A DNA stretch of 64,000 nt from Rhizophagus clarus (lineage: Eukaryota; Glomeromycota; Glomeromycetes; Glomerales; Glomeraceae): NCBI GenBank assembly GCA_015698045.1, contig BLAL01000321.1, forward strand, positions 1-64,000, given 5' to 3'. The notes below the pieces were generated by a model. That model had not been told where the DNA came from and made no database searches. It was given only the letters and a program-made list of their open reading frames with translations. A program made the position numbers and the translations under genes. This document shows, piece after piece, positions 59,209-64,000 of this stretch (the first letter of the stretch is position 1; every line of letters begins with the position of its first letter).

Positions 59209-59996
59209 TAGAGTTCTGTATAAATCAGATCAGATCAAATTTTATCAAATTTAAATCTAATCTAACAGATTCAGATCTATTAATTTTAAATATTTAAGAT
59301 CTGAATCTAATTTGAATTTGATCTAAATCTGATTTGAATCTGATTCAAATCTAATTTCAAGTCAAATCAAATTTGGATTTAAAATACAAAAAAAAATGTT
59401 GCAAATATTTTTTTATTAAAATTACTTAGAAAAAATATTTTAAAATGTTTTTTTATTAAATTAATCAAAAAAATGTTATAAAATATTTTTTTATTAAAAA
59501 CACTTAGAAAAAAATGTTGCAAAATATTTTTTATATTACAAACACTTTGAATAAATGTTTTACAATATTTTTTATTAAAAATACTAGAAAAACATTTCAC
59601 AACATTTTTTCATTAAATTGATTAAAAAATATTGTGAAATATTTTTTTATTAAAAACACTTTAAATAAATATTTCACAATATTTATTTGTTAAATTAATT
59701 AAAAAATATTGCGAAACAATTTTTTTATTAAAGACATTTTAAAAAAAATATTTCATACCATTTTTTTTATTAAATCATAATTTATAAATAGAACTTATGA
59801 TTTAATTCAAATCTAGTGAATTTAATTTATTAATTTGACAGTTTTAGATTATACAATTTCAAATCTGTATCTAAATTTCAGATTCAAATTTGAAATCTAA
59901 ATCTGATTCACAGATTATATTACTATAATTTGATCTGAATCTAATGGATTAGATTTAGATCAGATTTAATCAGATTAGATTTTTTGTGAAATCCTA
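59209..59996. mobile_element. Non-autonomous hAT-like element, about 790 bp
   Basis: Bounded by TAGAGTTCTGTATAAATCAG and the inverted TAGGATTTCACAAAAAATCT, followed inwards by repeated AAATCTGATCTGA-type words in opposite orientation. Flanking 8-mers CCTATAAT (59201-59208) and CCTATAGC (59997-60004) match at six of eight. The core is an array of AAAAATGTTGCAAAATATTT units, the same core as in the 26.8-28.9 kb element though the ends differ. No transposase. Confidence 0.6.
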
Positions 59997-60285
59997 CCTA
60001 TAGCTAAAAAATCAAATTATTGATGCTAAAAGACATCATTGTCAATTTAGTAGTTCAAAAATCATAAATATTATAGAGAAGGATAATATATTACCCACAA
60101 AAAAAATAATGATTCAAAATGTGTATTCTTGTTAATAAATAAATATACTCTAAAATTAAATATACTATCATAAACAAAAGAAATAATACCAGATTATTCC
60201 TTAATTTCTTTTTTTTATCACTTGTTATTTTATTCTGTTGCACTATACTGACCTTATATTTCTATAGAATTAGAATGATAAAATA

Positions 60286-61932
60286 CAGTGGCTTCCAAAA
60301 GTAACTGACCAAAATTTTAAAAATGCGAAATCACGTGATTGTCGATCAAAACAAATCCGTTTAATCTAATATTTCATAAATAAACAATACAAATGTAGAT
60401 CTTTAAAATAGTATAAAATAATCCTTTCTTGTACTACATCATTTAGTGCTACGTCATCATTTTACCCCAAACTATGGTCAGTAATTTTTGTCACTTCGGG
60501 AAGAAAAAAAATTTATTTAGAAAAAAGGGCATTTTTTATTTATAATTAATAATAAACATTAATAAAAAATACTAGTATACTTACACAATTTTGAACTTAT
60601 ACCTTTTTTTTCTTTTATATTCGAAGACCAAACTTACTACGGAACAAAGAGCACAGGCAATTTTGATGATTGAAAGAGGTTTTGCCTCAAGAGAGATTGC
60701 CGCTAAAATTGGTTGTAAAAGTCACGTAACAATCCTAAATCTTAAAAAAAAATATGAAGAAACCAGTAAAGTTGAAGACAAGCAACGTTCAGGTCAGCCA
60801 CGCAAGTTAAATGAGCGTAATGAACGTACTATTATAAGGCGCTTAATGACAAACGAATGTTCAAATGCTGTTCAATTAAAAAAATCCCTATAAATTAATG
60901 ACGAGATCAATGTCAGCTCCAACACCGTACGAAGAGCATTGAAAAGAAATGGTTTGTCGGCTAGAGTTAAACGCAAGAAGCCACTTTTATCCAAAAAACA
61001 TCGTGAAAATCGGCTTAAGTTTGCTAAGAGATTTAAAGACTGGACAGTAAGTGATTGGAATAGAGTAGTGTGGTCCGACGAATCTAAATTTCAAATTTTT
61101 GGCTCAGACGGACGTGAGTATTGTTGGAAAAGACAAGGAGAAACACTTAAAGACGCTCATATCAAACCTACTGTAAAGTTTGGTGGTGGTAGTGTTTTTG
61201 TATGAGGTTGTTTTACTTCAAGTGGTGTTGGTTTTTTGTGTAAAATTAATGGAGGACTTGATGCGGAGCTTTATCGTCAAATATTAAGTGAGGACTTTAT
61301 GGAGACTTTGCGGTACTATGATTTAAGTGTTTCAGACGTTATCTTTCAGCAGGATAACGATCCAAAACACACTGCTTTACTTACCAAACAGTGGTTTGAG
61401 GACAATAATGTTGAAGTCTTGCCGTGGTCACCACAATCTCCAGATCTAAATCCGATAGAACATCTCTGGAACGATGTTGACCGGCGACTCAGGGCGTTAA
61501 ATGTTACAATTAGAGGAAAAGATGCTTTATGGGAGCATGTTTCTCAGATTTGGAATGAAATGACATTAGAGACATGTACCAAATTGATAGAGTCAATGCC
61601 GGCAAGAATACAAGATGTTATTAATGCTAAGGGTGGTTATACGCGTTGGTAAATAATGTTTTTTATTATTTTTAACATATTTTTTAAATTTTTTTTTTTA
61701 AATTTATTATATAAAATAAATATGACAAAAATCACTGACCATAGTTTTAATAAATATTGGCGTGATTAAAACAAAATGGGTTTATTAAGTATTACTAAAA
61801 TTAATGCATTATGATGATCTTGGAGTATATTATATATAAAATCAATATTGTATTCATATAATATCATATGACCAATAAACATGTGATTTTGCATTTAATA
61901 AACGTTTGGTCAGTTACTTTTGGAAGTCACTG
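60286..61932 (+). mobile_element. Tc1/mariner transposon, 1647 bp
   Basis: The ends CAGTGGCTTCCAAAAGTAAC and, at the right, its inverted copy with one change, are flanked by TA at 60284-60285 and 61933-61934. The element holds one transposase frame in the plus orientation. High identity of the ends and only two stops in the gene suggest a fairly young, recently inactivated copy. Confidence 0.95.
60591..61652 (+). pseudogene. Tc1-type DD34E transposase, two in-frame stops
   Basis: The transposase cuts and pastes the element by binding its terminal repeats. The N-terminus has two helix-turn-helix modules (LTTEQRAQAILMIERGFASR; NERNERTIIRRLMTNE). The catalytic triad is visible: Asp in VVWSDESKFQIF, Asp in VIFQQDNDPKHTA, and Glu in SPDLNPIEHLWNDVD. 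The last residues are INAKGGYTRW, usual for this family. The whole reads in a single frame, broken by TAA at 60891-60893 and by TGA at 61203-61205, where relatives have Trp (GGGSVFVWGCF-type motif). There is no frameshift. The exact start is unclear; the frame opens with a non-ATG codon, and a short intron or upstream ATG may be missing. Confidence 0.9.
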
Positions 61933-61934
61933 TA

Positions 61935-64000
61935 GATAATTTCTTTCAAAGCAATTCTGAACAATAATCAACCAAAAAATAACAGAAATCAAATAATAAA
62001 TGGGTTTTAATAAAGCAGATGATAAAAAAGATAAGATACAGTTTTATATTAAAACAAATTATTCAAATAATATAATATTCTGACTATTTATAGTAATAAA
62101 AAGACTGAATAATTACTAATATAAAAATCTTTTCAGGTCAAGTCTGAAGATACAACTCTATTTTTATATCTGAAGAAAATGATAATTTAGGATTTTTTCT
62201 TTAGATCAACTCATAAGTAATACTGAAAGTTAAAATTCTTTACCACTATTAGTAATAGAAAATATAAACTTTCTTATTGTTTCAATTATTACACAAAAAT
62301 ATGGTAATATGTTAAATTTTATTATTGCAATATATAAACAACAATACTTAATTTTTTTTCATTTTTTAGATTAGTAACTTTAGTCTAATTATATTTTATC
62401 TATACTGCAGAATAAAGATTATATTATCTAAGAAAAATCTAATATAAATAAGAAAAATAATACAGATAATAAGGATAAATAAAATAATACCCTTCTAAAA
62501 ATCAATAAGATTACTTTTCATATAGCTTATAAGACTATCCCAGATAATTCAAAGTTGTGATTAAGTATAGGCACAATAGTGAAAGATGTTTTTTTCAAAT
62601 TTGCCAAGAATATAGAGTATAGACTATAAACAGTAAGTTTCTTGAAATTATATCTTTTTATTCATAACACTGATATACTATTATTTTTTTTTTATTTTAA
62701 GGTGTTGAAGCTGCATATGATTTTATTAGATTGGAAAGGGATACTGATATACTATTATTATAATTTATGCTTATTCATATATTGTTGACTTTGATGATAA
62801 GGATATCAAAGCATTATTTGATAAGAAGGAGTGGAAAGAATTAAAAAAAAATCAAATCAGGATTGCATCAGTTTTACATGACATTACAAAAGAATTAATA
62901 AAGTACAGGAAAAAATGTTAAAAGAATTATGTGCTATAGTAATAACTTCATACCTCAAAAAAAAAAAAAAGAATATGATATCAACAAGTATTATAAACTA
63001 GAATGGATCCAAATGGTATTGTGAATACTTTGCAATCTATATGAAAATATGGATACTTTATTAATTAGAAGCTAATATGAAGATTAATTCACAGTTGCAC
63101 TTTTTAGAGTATATATTGATTTCTACATTAGAAATATTTAATTGGGTACTGATATTAAAAGGTTTTAACCATATTTAATAGTAAATTATCATAAACTTTA
63201 TTTTTTTAATGTGATTAATCATTTATCATCACTGCTTATAGAACTGATATACTATCGCTGAGTAATGCAAAAGGAAGAACTATAACTAAAAGGCAAATAC
63301 ATATATAAGAAAACTTATTAATCACAAAATTAATTATTGATAAACTTCTTGAAATTGGAGTCATTGATATAATATGAGACATGTAATCAGATAAAAATCT
63401 TAGACATGTTCTAGAATATTTGTGTTTGCCTAATTTTAGCAAATACTGTTTAATATATAATATTAGTTTGAAGTATTATTATTTTTATTTTTCTTGTTTA
63501 ATGTAGTATTAAGATGATAGATCATTAGCAGAGATAGCGTAAAAGGTTGTAATATGATTTATGTATTTCAGTTTTAATTATATAGCAATTAACTCTATTA
63601 TAATTTCATTAAAAAAAGTTTATTATACTTAAAAAAAAAAAAAAATAATCTATATAATTTTTAAATTTTATTTTCTTAATAACTAATGATTTAATCTTTA
63701 AGATTTTTAGAATTTAACCTATTTATGATTTAAAAAATCAGATTTTGACATTTATTTTATTGTATCTGTCTTAATTAAAAGTTAAAATTTCACTTTTTTA
63801 TAAATCAAGTGATTTTTATAAAATTGTATTATTAATTAAATAAAAAAATACTTTTAAAGTGTTATTTTAAGTCTCATTTTTAAAATAAATATAAATTTAT
63901 TATGCTGGTATTTATAATTTATATTATAAATTAACTTTAAAAATAATACTTAATTTATGCTATTCACTGTATTTATATACTCATAATTTTAAAAATTAAG
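61935..64000. other. AT-rich sequence with a possible gene fragment
   Basis: Near 62700-62930 two plus-strand pieces, GVEAAYDFIRLERDTDIL and VDFDDKDIKALFDKKEWKEL plus KKNQIRIASVLHDITKELI, have coding-like composition but lie in different frames without splice sites. This may be the remnant of an unidentified gene. Otherwise homopolymers and AT-rich sequence only. Confidence 0.35.

Noticed and set aside
59379-59600. Minus-strand frame with FLSVFNKKIF repeats
   Set aside because: Reading through the tandem core of a non-autonomous element.

Overview
This is a very AT-rich eukaryotic (fungal) window. Host genes have many short introns with GTAAG/GTATG-type donors and YAG acceptors. Between them lie long low-complexity stretches, tandem repeats and degraded DNA transposons. 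The mix of a Plavaka-type CACTA element, a Tc1/mariner copy, hAT-like non-autonomous elements and a coiled-coil multigene-family remnant recalls arbuscular mycorrhizal fungi (Glomeromycotina, Rhizophagus-like). That placement is inference from base composition and gene families, not a database match.

Layout. 0-31 kb is repeat country: a short hAT-like element with a perfect 8-bp target duplication (0.4 kb), an unrecognised gene with a coding minisatellite (1.5-3.2 kb), duplicated and tandem repeats (3.3-7.8 kb), a spliced unknown gene (7.9-9.2 kb), a Plavaka transposase gene with one nonsense codon and a Tc1/mariner-type MITE in one intron (9.5-13.7 kb), minisatellites (15.6-20.8 kb), an array of about 16 microexon/intron-like units (22.3-24.1 kb), and a 2.1-kb hAT-like element with another one nested in it (26.8-28.9 kb).

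31.2-47.1 kb is a compact island of eight host genes without recognisable transposons: ubiquilin, a tail-anchored coiled-coil protein, exocyst Sec6, ribosome-maturation factor SBDS, a DUF262 (GmrS-like) protein, a secreted/GPI-like protein, a DsbA-like thioredoxin-fold protein, and a paralog of the secreted protein. I derived exon models for these by hand. Their summed exon lengths are all multiples of three, and the SBDS model gives 250 residues, the length I recall for human SBDS.

47-64 kb returns to repeats: a decayed coiled-coil family member, a second microexon-like array split by a 4.4-kb DNA transposon (51745-56168), a third hAT-like element (59.2-60.0 kb) and a Tc1/mariner copy with two in-frame stops (60.3-61.9 kb).

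The most interesting object is the 4.4-kb transposon. It has 29-bp identical terminal inverted repeats and a TTAA target duplication. One spliced gene joins an FY-rich (FYRN/FYRC-like) region to a zinc-cluster and DDE-type transposase core. A second, downstream gene carries a SAP DNA-binding motif. I could not assign it to a named superfamily. The microexon-like arrays, whose repeat unit holds a pyrimidine-tract acceptor, a 22-35 nt exon-like block, a GTA donor and an inverted repeat, are the other unexplained structure.
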